NCBI RefSeq assembly: GCF_900100945.1
Contig: NZ_FNCG01000003.1
Span: 248,001 to 312,000 of the forward strand
Reading direction: 5' to 3'
Length of the DNA: 64,000 bases
From: Mucilaginibacter gossypii
GTDB lineage: Bacteria > Bacteroidota > Bacteroidia > Sphingobacteriales > Sphingobacteriaceae
This document shows positions 44,809 through 54,606 of the stretch, piece by piece. The position numbers and the translations under genes are program-made. The notes beneath the pieces are model-generated. The model was given only the letters and a program-made list of their open reading frames with translations. It had not been told where the DNA came from and searched no databases. Each line of letters opens with the position of its first letter. Positions within the stretch are counted from its first letter, which is position 1.

Positions 44809-45477
44809 TCACTTCCCCCCAATCCCACTAACAATCAGCTCAATTTGATTCAGCTGCTCCTTGCTCAGCTGTTTCAGATTTTCCTGGCTTAATATGGTCT
44901 TGTTTATTTGCAGGTAGTTGTTTTGTTCGTTGATAACGGTGTTGGGCCGGCGTTTATTTATAGCGCCCACCGTTTCAAAATAAAGCCGGGCAGCCTTTAC
45001 ATCGCCGTTGCAGGCAAGCTTACAAACATTGGCCAGTATTTTAGGGACCATATATTTAAACTGCTCCATTTCGGCAAGGTATTGCGGGTGTGTTTTATAG
45101 CCTGTAAGGTGTTTGGCAACAGTTTGCCGGCTCAGGCCGCACTCCCGGGCTATTACAAATTTAGGGGGCATGGAGCCATTTTGGGCAATCAGCCTTTCGA
45201 TTGCCCGGCTAATAACTAAGTGGTTATGTTCCCAGATCTGCTCATTTGTTGATGGCAGCATGATCTCCGCTATTTTATCTATAAACTTGTCCCGTTCTTC
45301 ATCCGTTAATCGTTGAAGCATTTCGGTACTAAATTCGGCAATGTAATTGCGCTCAGCATCGTTCAAATCTTCAATATCTGTTAAGGTGATCTTTTGCAGA
45401 CCCAATACACGGTCGAGCTTCTCTCTTGAAGGCGTTAAATTTGATAAGGTATTTTCAGGTTCCATCACGTTCGGCAA
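44809..45477 (-). CDS. Helix-turn-helix, terminase-small-subunit-like protein
   Basis: A 222-residue helical protein beginning MPNVMEPENTLSNL. A helix-turn-helix lies near residues 108-130 (IARECGLSRQTVAKHLTGYKTHPQYL), followed by helices with GDVKAARLYFETVGAI, a pattern common to phage terminase small subunits and related HTH_60/HTH_29-type proteins. The C-terminal third (LSQENLKQLSKEQLNQIELI) is also typical of that group. No other phage gene is near, so it is an orphan that may act as a DNA-binding regulator. A perfect 9-bp palindrome lies 33 nt before its start. It borders the defence island, so it could be mobile-element residue or a regulator. Confidence 0.6.
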   Translation of the reverse strand: MPNVMEPENTLSNLTPSREKLDRVLGLQKITLTDIEDLNDAERNYIAEFSTEMLQRLTDEERDKFIDKIAEIMLPSTNEQIWEHNHLVISRAIERLIAQNGSMPPKFVIARECGLSRQTVAKHLTGYKTHPQYLAEMEQFKYMVPKILANVCKLACNGDVKAARLYFETVGAINKRRPNTVINEQNNYLQINKTILSQENLKQLSKEQLNQIELIVSGIGGK

Positions 45478-45509
45478 TCTTTTAAATAAAGATCGGGAAT
45501 TTATTATGA

Positions 45510-45532
45510 ATTTGCTAATATTTTTAGCAAAT
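45510..45532. promoter_or_regulatory. Palindrome upstream of the HTH gene, putative autoregulatory operator
   Basis: ATTTGCTAA (45510-45518) and TTAGCAAAT (45524-45532) are perfect inverted repeats with a TATTT spacer, just upstream of the HTH gene on the minus strand and near a plus-strand TAGTTTTG (45550-45557) -7-like box. A binding site for the HTH protein itself is the simplest reading. Confidence 0.45.
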
Positions 45533-45734
45533 ATATCGTGTTAACTCTGTAGTTTTGTGTATGTGACTGATTAACAACGTGTTATTTGTAAATTGCTTGT
45601 TGATGAAGAAAATAGTGTAACCCCGGTTAATTTTATTTTATTGATTATCAGGCGTTTGTAAGTATATTTCTGAAATGTGTTAACCCTGTTAACCCCCCTC
45701 TGGTGCTATGGATATATAAGATAAACCCTCCCTT

Positions 45735-45809
45735 ATGGCATCGCGGGGGCAAATTAACTATTGGTTCAGGCCAGGTGAAGAGGGCAAGCCCATTCGCCCG
45801 AAAACTTAA
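45735..45809 (+). CDS. Possible 24-residue peptide
   Basis: MASRGQINYWFRPGEEGKP, then IRPKT, follows an ATG at 45735 and is directly followed by a strong terminator (45819-45842). A TAGTTTTG -7-like box lies about 185 nt upstream on the same strand. The composition (WFRPGEEG) looks like a protein fragment rather than random sequence. It may be a remnant or a small peptide; the remainder of 45478-45883 has no other gene. Confidence 0.25.
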   Translation: MASRGQINYWFRPGEEGKPIRPKT

Positions 45810-45818
45810 ATTAAATGC

Positions 45819-45842
45819 GAAAAGCCGGGAGGCCGGCTTTTC
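45819..45842. terminator. Bidirectional terminator after the GH51 gene
   Basis: GAAAAGCCGG (45819-45828) and CCGGCTTTTC (45833-45842) make a perfect 10-bp stem closed by a GAGG tetraloop. It lies 41 nt after the GH51 stop and ends the xylan operon on the minus strand, and also ends any plus-strand transcript carrying the 24-codon frame. Confidence 0.75.
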
Positions 45843-45883
45843 ATATTTGATAATATATTTGAATTGAACTTCAGCTCAATGAC

Positions 45884-47983
45884 CTATTTGCGCTTCGACA
45901 GCCTGATGACGTTGACAGAGTAAGGCTGAAAGGTGTGTTTGAATGACCGGCCAAGCCCGGTTATGGTCGACGTAACCGGGACGATTTTCGTCGGCTCGTC
46001 AATTGTATTGGTATCTTCCGGTTTATCGCCCTTTAGTACTACCAGGGTGCCATTTGCAGCCACATCTCCGCCTTTTAGGCTGATGTCGATTTCCCGGGCC
46101 ATATCGTCGGTATTTACCACCTTCAGATACACGTTTTTAGCATCCTGGGTACAAACAAAAAATAACGCCGGACGCTCGGCCTTAGGGCGCCGCGCGTTTG
46201 CCGGCCAATGGCTTATGCCGGCGGTGTCTTTAACTGCCGGTTTGCGTAAGGGGGCATTTTCGGCTGTTATTGGCACCACCTTGGTACCAAGGTAGCTGCC
46301 GAACATCTTTTGTACATAATAAGATGGTGAGCCATAACTTTTAAGGGCTGTATAACCAATCAGATCAGAGTCCCATTGCCATGCTTTAGGCTGGCCATTG
46401 CCCGCCTGGTTTACGTTCACAAATAATGGTGCATAGCATGACCGCTCTACCAGGTCGCTGTTGCGTTCCATTCCGGTCATCCAGGCAGCATCTCCGAGGG
46501 CTGCATTCAGGTTAGTGGTAGGCGCGCCTTCGCGGGTGGCCCATTCGCCTACAAATATTTTAGGGCTGGTTGCACGGTCATAGCTATCGTACTTCGCCGC
46601 GTCTTCTTCCATCTGCCAGGCCGATTGGTAATAATGCTCGTCAACCATTTCGGGTTTAACACTGGTTACCTTGTCGGGCTTATAACTTTCAATGGTTGAG
46701 ATACAGCGTAACTGGGGATATTTAGCTTTTATAGCAGCCTGAAATTGTTTAAAGCGCCCATCGTAGCTATGCGACCTGTCGAACCAGTCCTCATTGCCTA
46801 TCTCTATATCTGTGAGTTTAAAAGGGGCGGGATGACCGTCGGCAGCCCGTTTTGCACCCCAGTAAGTTTTGGTATCGCCGATACAATATTCAATTTCATC
46901 CAGCGCGTCTTTAATATATGGCTCCAATAAAGGCCCCGCATCTATGTGGTCACCACGTAACGAGTAACCGGCAAAAACTGCTAAAAGCGGTTCCATTTTT
47001 AAATCTTCACACCATTCTAAAAATTCCAGCAAACCCATGCCGTCGCTTGCACGGTAACCCCAGCTGCCTGTATGGCCGGGGCGCTGTTCCAGCAGGCCTA
47101 AGGTTGTTTTCCATGGAAAGGCATCACCCAGGTACGGCCCCTCTAAAAAGTTGCCGCCCGGAAAGCGTAGAAAGGTAGGTTTCATATCGGCCATCATCTG
47201 CATTAAATCAATGCGATTGCCATTTGGCCTGTTTTTATACGTTGGGGGAAATAAGGAAACGAGGTTAAAATAGTAAGTGCCTGTCCGGGTAGATGAAATC
47301 ACAAAACGCGCGTCGGCAGTAGGTTTGATATTTGCAGCAGTTGTGATGGTTAACTCATGCTTTTTCCAGTACGTGCTTTTTTCGAGGTTGATTGTGCCCC
47401 TTGCGTAAATTGTTTTGCCATCGGTGCTTTCCAAACTAATGTTGATAATACCGGGGCCATCTTCTGTAACTGCTGTTGCAGGCGGAGCAGCATCAGGCCT
47501 GTTACCCCGCGGAAAATTGACAGTTCCGGTTTTGATATAAAATGAGCAGCGATAAGTAGTTGAGGGTGTAACCGGAATACCCCAAAAGCCGTTGTTGGCA
47601 ATGCCCGTGCGGTTACCATTTGCCTGGCTAACCGTAAGCTTAAGGCAGGTGGTAAGCGCTGCGTTAATAGCATTGCGCCCCTGATCAAAAGGCACATTAG
47701 CCGGATCGGCACCAATGAGCTGTATCGATGCCTTGCTATCGCCATCCTGAACAACACTCCAGCCTTCGGGCTGGTTTGGGTTATCCTTGAAAACCCGGTT
47801 ACGGATCAGTTCGGCATATAAACCTCCGTCATAGGAATGATTGATCTCCTCGGTCATAAGCCCGTAAAGCTTCGGACTTACGTTCACCCCTTTGGTAAGA
47901 TCCAGGTTGAGGCGGGTTTGCGCCTGTAAACCGCTGAATGCACTTAAACATAAAGCAGATAAGAATAGTAGCTTTTTTGTCAT
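45884..47983 (-). CDS. GH51 alpha-L-arabinofuranosidase
   Basis: Secreted debranching enzyme of 699 residues with a signal peptide (LLFLSALCLSAFSGLQAQ). An N-terminal LYGLMTEEINHSYDGGLYAELIRNR strand-helix is the GH51 signature, a carbohydrate-binding-like insert follows (about 70-245), and the TIM barrel (FLRFPGGNFLEGPYL) has the acid/base E398 (IGNEDWF) and nucleophile E480 (FVGEWATREG). The C-terminal jelly roll ends FQPYSVNVIRL. It should remove arabinose side chains from arabinoxylan. It is the last gene of the minus-strand operon, 54 nt after GH43. Confidence 0.93.
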   Translation of the reverse strand: MTKKLLFLSALCLSAFSGLQAQTRLNLDLTKGVNVSPKLYGLMTEEINHSYDGGLYAELIRNRVFKDNPNQPEGWSVVQDGDSKASIQLIGADPANVPFDQGRNAINAALTTCLKLTVSQANGNRTGIANNGFWGIPVTPSTTYRCSFYIKTGTVNFPRGNRPDAAPPATAVTEDGPGIINISLESTDGKTIYARGTINLEKSTYWKKHELTITTAANIKPTADARFVISSTRTGTYYFNLVSLFPPTYKNRPNGNRIDLMQMMADMKPTFLRFPGGNFLEGPYLGDAFPWKTTLGLLEQRPGHTGSWGYRASDGMGLLEFLEWCEDLKMEPLLAVFAGYSLRGDHIDAGPLLEPYIKDALDEIEYCIGDTKTYWGAKRAADGHPAPFKLTDIEIGNEDWFDRSHSYDGRFKQFQAAIKAKYPQLRCISTIESYKPDKVTSVKPEMVDEHYYQSAWQMEEDAAKYDSYDRATSPKIFVGEWATREGAPTTNLNAALGDAAWMTGMERNSDLVERSCYAPLFVNVNQAGNGQPKAWQWDSDLIGYTALKSYGSPSYYVQKMFGSYLGTKVVPITAENAPLRKPAVKDTAGISHWPANARRPKAERPALFFVCTQDAKNVYLKVVNTDDMAREIDISLKGGDVAANGTLVVLKGDKPEDTNTIDEPTKIVPVTSTITGLGRSFKHTFQPYSVNVIRLSKRK

Positions 47984-48037
47984 TGTTGGTATTCCTTAAT
48001 TATTCTGAAATAATGATCGGGCTGATGCATAATTGTT

Positions 48038-49612
48038 TTATTGTGCATTGCTGATGTGGAAAAAATCAAAATCAACATAACCGCCCGATTGCCTGGTTGC
48101 ATAGTTAAACAGGCCAAAGCGATATCCCATAAAATGGGGGAGGGTATAAACCATTTGCAGCGGTGTGCCAATAGGTTCCCATTTGCGCCCGTCGAGACTA
48201 TAAAAAAAGTAGGCTTTATCTGCCCGGTTAGTAAAATCGCAGCTTGCTTTAAGGTAAATGGTTGTTTGCTTTAGAGGTATACTGGCCGCTTCAATAGCCG
48301 ATCCGGATTGTGCGCTGATCATAACTACTTGTTTGGATCCATGATCTGATTTTACACCAACGAAGCCGTACTTTTTTTGCAGTAAAACCAAACCTGCAAA
48401 GTCTCCATCTTTCATATTGGCGACATCAATTAAAGTTGTTCCTGAACATTGAGGGCCAATAGTGCGCTGCGTTAATGTGTTACGTGCCGATAGTACTGTG
48501 CTGTCCAGTCGCCCGGTGGTCAATCTCAGGTAGCCGGGCCGCTTTTTTAACGACCATAACTGATCGTCCGGATTGTGGTTCCATTGCCATACCAACGGCA
48601 GCACTGGCTCGCCGTTTTTACGGCTAAATTCATCCGGGGATACAATACCCGGCATCAGGCTTTTATTTGCAGGTAAATCCAGCGTATCAGGTGCTTTGTG
48701 ATCAATACCCAATACAGGCCATCCATCTGTCCAGGTAACCGGTACCAGGTACGGCACCCGGCCAACGGCGCCAAAATCACGAAATAAATAGGCATACCAA
48801 TCGCCTTTTGGGGTATTGATAAGCCCGCCCTGGGCCACGCCTTTATCCTGAAGCCCTACCTGCCCTTCATAAGGACCGGTCAACTTGTCGGCCCGGTGGA
48901 TTAAAACGGTACGCATTCCCCCTTTAGGCCAGCTGATATTGAAAAGGTAATATTTCCCCTTAATTTTGAACAGTTGTGAGCCTTCGGCAGGCAAACCAAT
49001 ATTGGGACCGGCAGCAGCGCTTGCATTCTCGATCAGGATTTGCAGTTTTTTATCAGGATTGACGCCAGACAGGTCATCATTCAGTTCGGCCAGCATGATC
49101 TTGCCGCTCCCATAGATCATATAAGCTTTGCCGTCATCATCAAAAAAAAGCGAGTGGTCATGTAATGCCGGTTTAAAGGACATTTCTTTCCATGGGCCTT
49201 CTTCAATGTTTTTTGTGGCGTAGATATAGGTTTTATTGGTAGTGCCCGAAAATGTGGAAACATAAAAAGTACCGTTATGATAACGCAAGCTGCTTGCCCA
49301 TGAGCCCCTGCCATATGCGTTTGCTCCGTTTGCCAGGTTAAGGGCATCCCCACCATCAAGCGTATTATACGCGTAACTCACGATATGCCAGTTCACCAAA
49401 TCTTTTGATTTCATGATTGGCAGCCCCGGATTAAGATGCATTGTGGTGCTGCTTGCATAATAAGTATCGCCAACCCTGATCATCGATACATCCGGAACGT
49501 CTGCATATATGATAGGATTTTGTGCTGTTTGCGCGTTTAAAGGCATAATTGCCAGTCGCCATAAAAGGCAGGTAACTGTCAGTTTAAGAAATGCGATATT
49601 TTTTGTTTTCAT
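48038..49612 (-). CDS. GH43 beta-xylosidase/arabinofuranosidase with C-terminal beta-sandwich
   Basis: A 524-residue enzyme with a signal peptide and five-bladed propeller. The catalytic base Asp is in NPIIYADVPDVSMIRVGDTYY, the pKa Asp near HDHSLFFDDDGKAYMIYG, and the acid Glu in GLPAEGSQLFKIKGKYYLF. Residues about 330-524 form a concanavalin-like GH43_C2/XynB-type domain (YFFYSLDGRKWEPIG, ending DFDFFHI). In this neighbourhood it should cut xylose or arabinose from xylo-oligosaccharides. It follows GH10 by only 10 nt. Exact specificity is not evident from sequence. Confidence 0.9.
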   Translation of the reverse strand: MKTKNIAFLKLTVTCLLWRLAIMPLNAQTAQNPIIYADVPDVSMIRVGDTYYASSTTMHLNPGLPIMKSKDLVNWHIVSYAYNTLDGGDALNLANGANAYGRGSWASSLRYHNGTFYVSTFSGTTNKTYIYATKNIEEGPWKEMSFKPALHDHSLFFDDDGKAYMIYGSGKIMLAELNDDLSGVNPDKKLQILIENASAAAGPNIGLPAEGSQLFKIKGKYYLFNISWPKGGMRTVLIHRADKLTGPYEGQVGLQDKGVAQGGLINTPKGDWYAYLFRDFGAVGRVPYLVPVTWTDGWPVLGIDHKAPDTLDLPANKSLMPGIVSPDEFSRKNGEPVLPLVWQWNHNPDDQLWSLKKRPGYLRLTTGRLDSTVLSARNTLTQRTIGPQCSGTTLIDVANMKDGDFAGLVLLQKKYGFVGVKSDHGSKQVVMISAQSGSAIEAASIPLKQTTIYLKASCDFTNRADKAYFFYSLDGRKWEPIGTPLQMVYTLPHFMGYRFGLFNYATRQSGGYVDFDFFHISNAQ

Positions 49613-49622
49613 TCATTTTACG

Positions 49623-50804
49623 TTAAAAGTTAACCACTTCCCAATATGCCTTTTTTCGCTGAAGTTTTTCATCAAACAACAGCGGGTAGGCTTTGATAAC
49701 TTTGCGGCTTGTGCCCTCGGTCGCAGCTGCGCCTCCGGCAATACCGCCACCACGGAAATCAAGCCAGCTGTACCGGTCTGACACATTCCAAAATGTAACC
49801 CCGGTTATTACCTTTTTGTATTTCCTGAATATTTCAAAAATGGCCTTATACCTTTCGGTTTGCTGAGCGGCCATAGTTTCCGTATAAGCGGAATCCGTTA
49901 GCGTTTGATCGCCTGCTTTACGCGGTGGGCCAGTACGTACCGTAACATCCAGCTCCGTGATCTGCAGCTTTAATCCAAGTGCTGCATACTTATCCATAGC
50001 TTCAGTTATTTGTTGCAAACTGGGGTCATTTAATTTCCAGTGGCCCTGCAAACCTACTCCTGTTACAGGCACCCCGGCGTCTTTAAGGTTCCTGAGCAAT
50101 TTACAAATCTTATCCCGTTTGGATGGAACCTCACTGTTGTAATCGTTGTAAAAAAGCTGGGCCTCCGGGTCGGCTTCATGGGCATATTCAAACGCTTTGG
50201 CAATAAAATCCTCGCCGCAGATCTGGTACCATAATGAGTTACGCAGATAGTTGTCGGGTTTATCATCAATGGCTTCGTTAACTACGTCCCACGCGTATAT
50301 TTTACCCTTAAAATGATTGACTACCGTGGTAATATGATCCTTAAGCCGCTTCAGTAACACATCTTTACTTACCTGCTTGCCCGTGCTGTCTTTAAACATC
50401 CATGCAGGTGCCTGCGCATGCCAAAGCAAATTATGGCCCCTGATTTTCATGTGGTGCTCTTGCGCAAATGCTACAATGGCGTCGGCGTTTTTCCAGTTAT
50501 ATTCATTTTCGCGCGGATGAATGGGTCCCATTTTCATATCGTTTTCCGGCGTAACACTGTTAAACTCCTTTGCAATCAGTTCTGCTTCAGGTCCGTTTAT
50601 CGCGGCCATGTTAACAGCTACGCCAATAGGAAAATACTTTCGGTAATAATCTTTCAAACCTTTATCAGCCTTATGTGATGAGACTGCAGTCCGGCCATAA
50701 TCTGTATTATGATGTAGTGCTTGTCGGTTCGTAAAGGATACCAGAGCGGCAAATCCCGTTAGTAACATCGGAAATTTTAATGTTGTAATCGTTATAAATT
50801 TCAT
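49623..50804 (-). CDS. GH10 endo-1,4-beta-xylanase
   Basis: Secreted xylan backbone endo-enzyme (393 aa) with an N-terminal signal segment. The full GH10 motif set is present: FNSVTPENDMKMGPIHP, GHNLLWHAQAPAWM, acid/base E177 in WDVVNEAIDD, LFYNDYNSE, GLQGHW and the nucleophile E284 in LQITELDVTV, then GVTFWNVSDRYSWL. It is a single-domain form without a carbohydrate-binding module. The N-terminus has no clear lipobox, so it is probably periplasmic or released. Its position inside the GH43-GH51 operon indicates xylan as the target. Confidence 0.95.
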   Translation of the reverse strand: MKFITITTLKFPMLLTGFAALVSFTNRQALHHNTDYGRTAVSSHKADKGLKDYYRKYFPIGVAVNMAAINGPEAELIAKEFNSVTPENDMKMGPIHPRENEYNWKNADAIVAFAQEHHMKIRGHNLLWHAQAPAWMFKDSTGKQVSKDVLLKRLKDHITTVVNHFKGKIYAWDVVNEAIDDKPDNYLRNSLWYQICGEDFIAKAFEYAHEADPEAQLFYNDYNSEVPSKRDKICKLLRNLKDAGVPVTGVGLQGHWKLNDPSLQQITEAMDKYAALGLKLQITELDVTVRTGPPRKAGDQTLTDSAYTETMAAQQTERYKAIFEIFRKYKKVITGVTFWNVSDRYSWLDFRGGGIAGGAAATEGTSRKVIKAYPLLFDEKLQRKKAYWEVVNF

Positions 50805-50833
50805 GTTGGATCAGTTGCAGGTGTGATTTTAAT

Positions 50834-52177
50834 TTATTTGAAACTTATCCAGTCGATATTAACGCCGGTGCCGCTTTTTAATACTATTACCAGGTTGGCG
50901 GTTTTAGATGGGAGAGAAGCGAGGCGGGTTTGTATAACTTGCCAATCGTTCCCTTCGGCAATGTTTGCCGAAGCCAATATACGTCCATTGGGATCGCCAA
51001 GCCGCACTTCTATAGTTGCTTTACTTGCTGCATTTGCCAGGATCTGCAATTCTTTAAACTTTTTGCTTTCGAAGTCAACACGATTGTAACGGATCCAACT
51101 ACCTGCATTGTTGAACGTAGTTTTCCAGCCGTCAAATCTTTTTGCGGTATCAAGAAAGGAGATTTTAACGGTACTGTCCTTATCGCTATACCTGTCTATC
51201 TGTATTTTTTCTGAGGCTTTGGTGATCCCCACGCCACGTAGGGTTGGGATAACTTTTTTGATCGTTCCGTCGGCGTTAAAAAACAGGCTGTCGCACCTTA
51301 TCGATCTGTTTTTGTCGAAATTCGGCGATAGGTCGTCGTTGTGATAAAACAAGTACCACTGATTTTTAAACTGGATGATTGACTGATGATTGGTCCAGCA
51401 GCCGGAAGCCGACTCATCCATGATCACGCCTGCAAATTTAAAAGGCCCCATCGGGTTGTTGCCGGTAGCATATTCCAGTCGCTCAATCTTATTGGCCACA
51501 TGCGGATAGGTGAGGTAATAAATGCCATTGCGTTCAAACAGGTAAGGGCCTTCTTTCAGCCCTTTATCAGGCAGTTGGGCTAAAATTATTGGTTCTGAAG
51601 CAAGTTCCAGCATATTTTCATTAAGTTTTGCAGCATACAGGTTACCCTGTGCCCAATACAAGTAGGCTTGTCCGTCTTTATCAATAAATACATTAGGATC
51701 GATGCCATGCACCCCTTTTATAGGTTCCGGCTGTGGGATAAACGGTCCATAAGGTTTATCGGCCACGGCAACACCAATGGTAAAGCCGCGACCGTTTTCG
51801 CTGCCTTTCATGGTAGTAGGGAAGTACATATAATATTTGCCGTTGCGGAAAATGCAGTCGGGAGCCCACATGCTGTACGAAGCAGGGTCGGCCCAGGGCA
51901 CTGTTGTTTGACTGATGATCATGCCATGATCAGTCCAGTCGGTGAGGTTTGCTGATGAAAAAACGTGGTAATCTTCCATGCAAAACCAACCAGGGCGGCC
52001 ATGGCCGGGTGTTGCCTTAATATCATGCGAGGGATAAACATATACCCTGTCGCCAAAAACGCGGGCTGAGGGATCGGCCGTAAACTGGTCCCTGATCAAT
52101 GGATTTTGCGCCATGGATCGCCCGGTGAAGCCCAGTACTGATCCGAATAGCAATAGCCAGAACTTAATATTTTTCAT
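50834..52177 (-). CDS. GH43 enzyme with C-terminal CBM6-like domain
   Basis: A 447-residue secreted protein. The propeller (about 25-310) has the base Asp in FTADPSARVFGDRVYVYPSHD, the pKa Asp in GIDPNVFIDKDGQAYLYW and the acid Glu in LKEGPYLFERNGIYYLTYP; MWAPDCIFRNGKYYMYF is the typical second blade. Residues about 315-447 match a CBM6-like beta sandwich (GSWIRYNRVDFESKKFKELQI, ending GVNIDWISF). Such enzymes release arabinose or xylose from arabinoxylan. It lies 38 nt after the tandem esterase and 29 nt before GH10 in the same operon. Confidence 0.9.
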   Translation of the reverse strand: MKNIKFWLLLFGSVLGFTGRSMAQNPLIRDQFTADPSARVFGDRVYVYPSHDIKATPGHGRPGWFCMEDYHVFSSANLTDWTDHGMIISQTTVPWADPASYSMWAPDCIFRNGKYYMYFPTTMKGSENGRGFTIGVAVADKPYGPFIPQPEPIKGVHGIDPNVFIDKDGQAYLYWAQGNLYAAKLNENMLELASEPIILAQLPDKGLKEGPYLFERNGIYYLTYPHVANKIERLEYATGNNPMGPFKFAGVIMDESASGCWTNHQSIIQFKNQWYLFYHNDDLSPNFDKNRSIRCDSLFFNADGTIKKVIPTLRGVGITKASEKIQIDRYSDKDSTVKISFLDTAKRFDGWKTTFNNAGSWIRYNRVDFESKKFKELQILANAASKATIEVRLGDPNGRILASANIAEGNDWQVIQTRLASLPSKTANLVIVLKSGTGVNIDWISFK

Positions 52178-52215
52178 GAACGGAATGTCTTTGATCTGAT
52201 TTTTTTGATCATTAA

Positions 52216-54198
<1,983 letters not shown>

Positions 54199-54559
54199 TT
54201 AGTTTTTGCTCGTTTGAGGAATACCCGAAAGTAGGGCAAGCACTTTGCCGCGGTTAACACAAATCATGATAATGATAGCACGAATGTTTAAGACCTGAAA
54301 AATGAACCGTCAACCCGGTTTGTGTAAGTGGATAGGAAGCCGGAAAATACGCCCGCTATTCTTCTTTTTGAATAGTTAATTGTATTGATGGCCAGTTTGT
54401 TTTGGATATCTGGAATGCTTGCGGCGGCGGTTGGTTGCGGCTGATTGTAACAATCATATAGCATTTTTTGGAACGAAGCCATGCAGATACATTCGTGGTA
54501 TCAAAATATTGGATTGTGGTAGCAAACCATTTTTTGTACGGATACTTTCGTACGGTCCG

Positions 54560-54577
54560 TAATCGGTATTCCGATTA
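54560..54577. promoter_or_regulatory. Inverted repeat upstream of the GH9 gene
   Basis: TAATCGG (54560-54566) and CCGATTA (54571-54577) form a perfect 7-bp hairpin with a TATT loop, 29 nt before the GH9 ATG. The arms resemble those of the other inverted repeat in this intergenic region. Regulation by the same factor is inference. Confidence 0.35.
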
Positions 54578-54606
54578 ATAAACTTCTTTAATAAATCTTA
54601 TAAACC

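Noticed and set aside
54288..54482. Minus-strand 64-codon frame between the esterase and GH9 genes
   Set aside because: No recognisable features; the area is better explained as a double promoter region.
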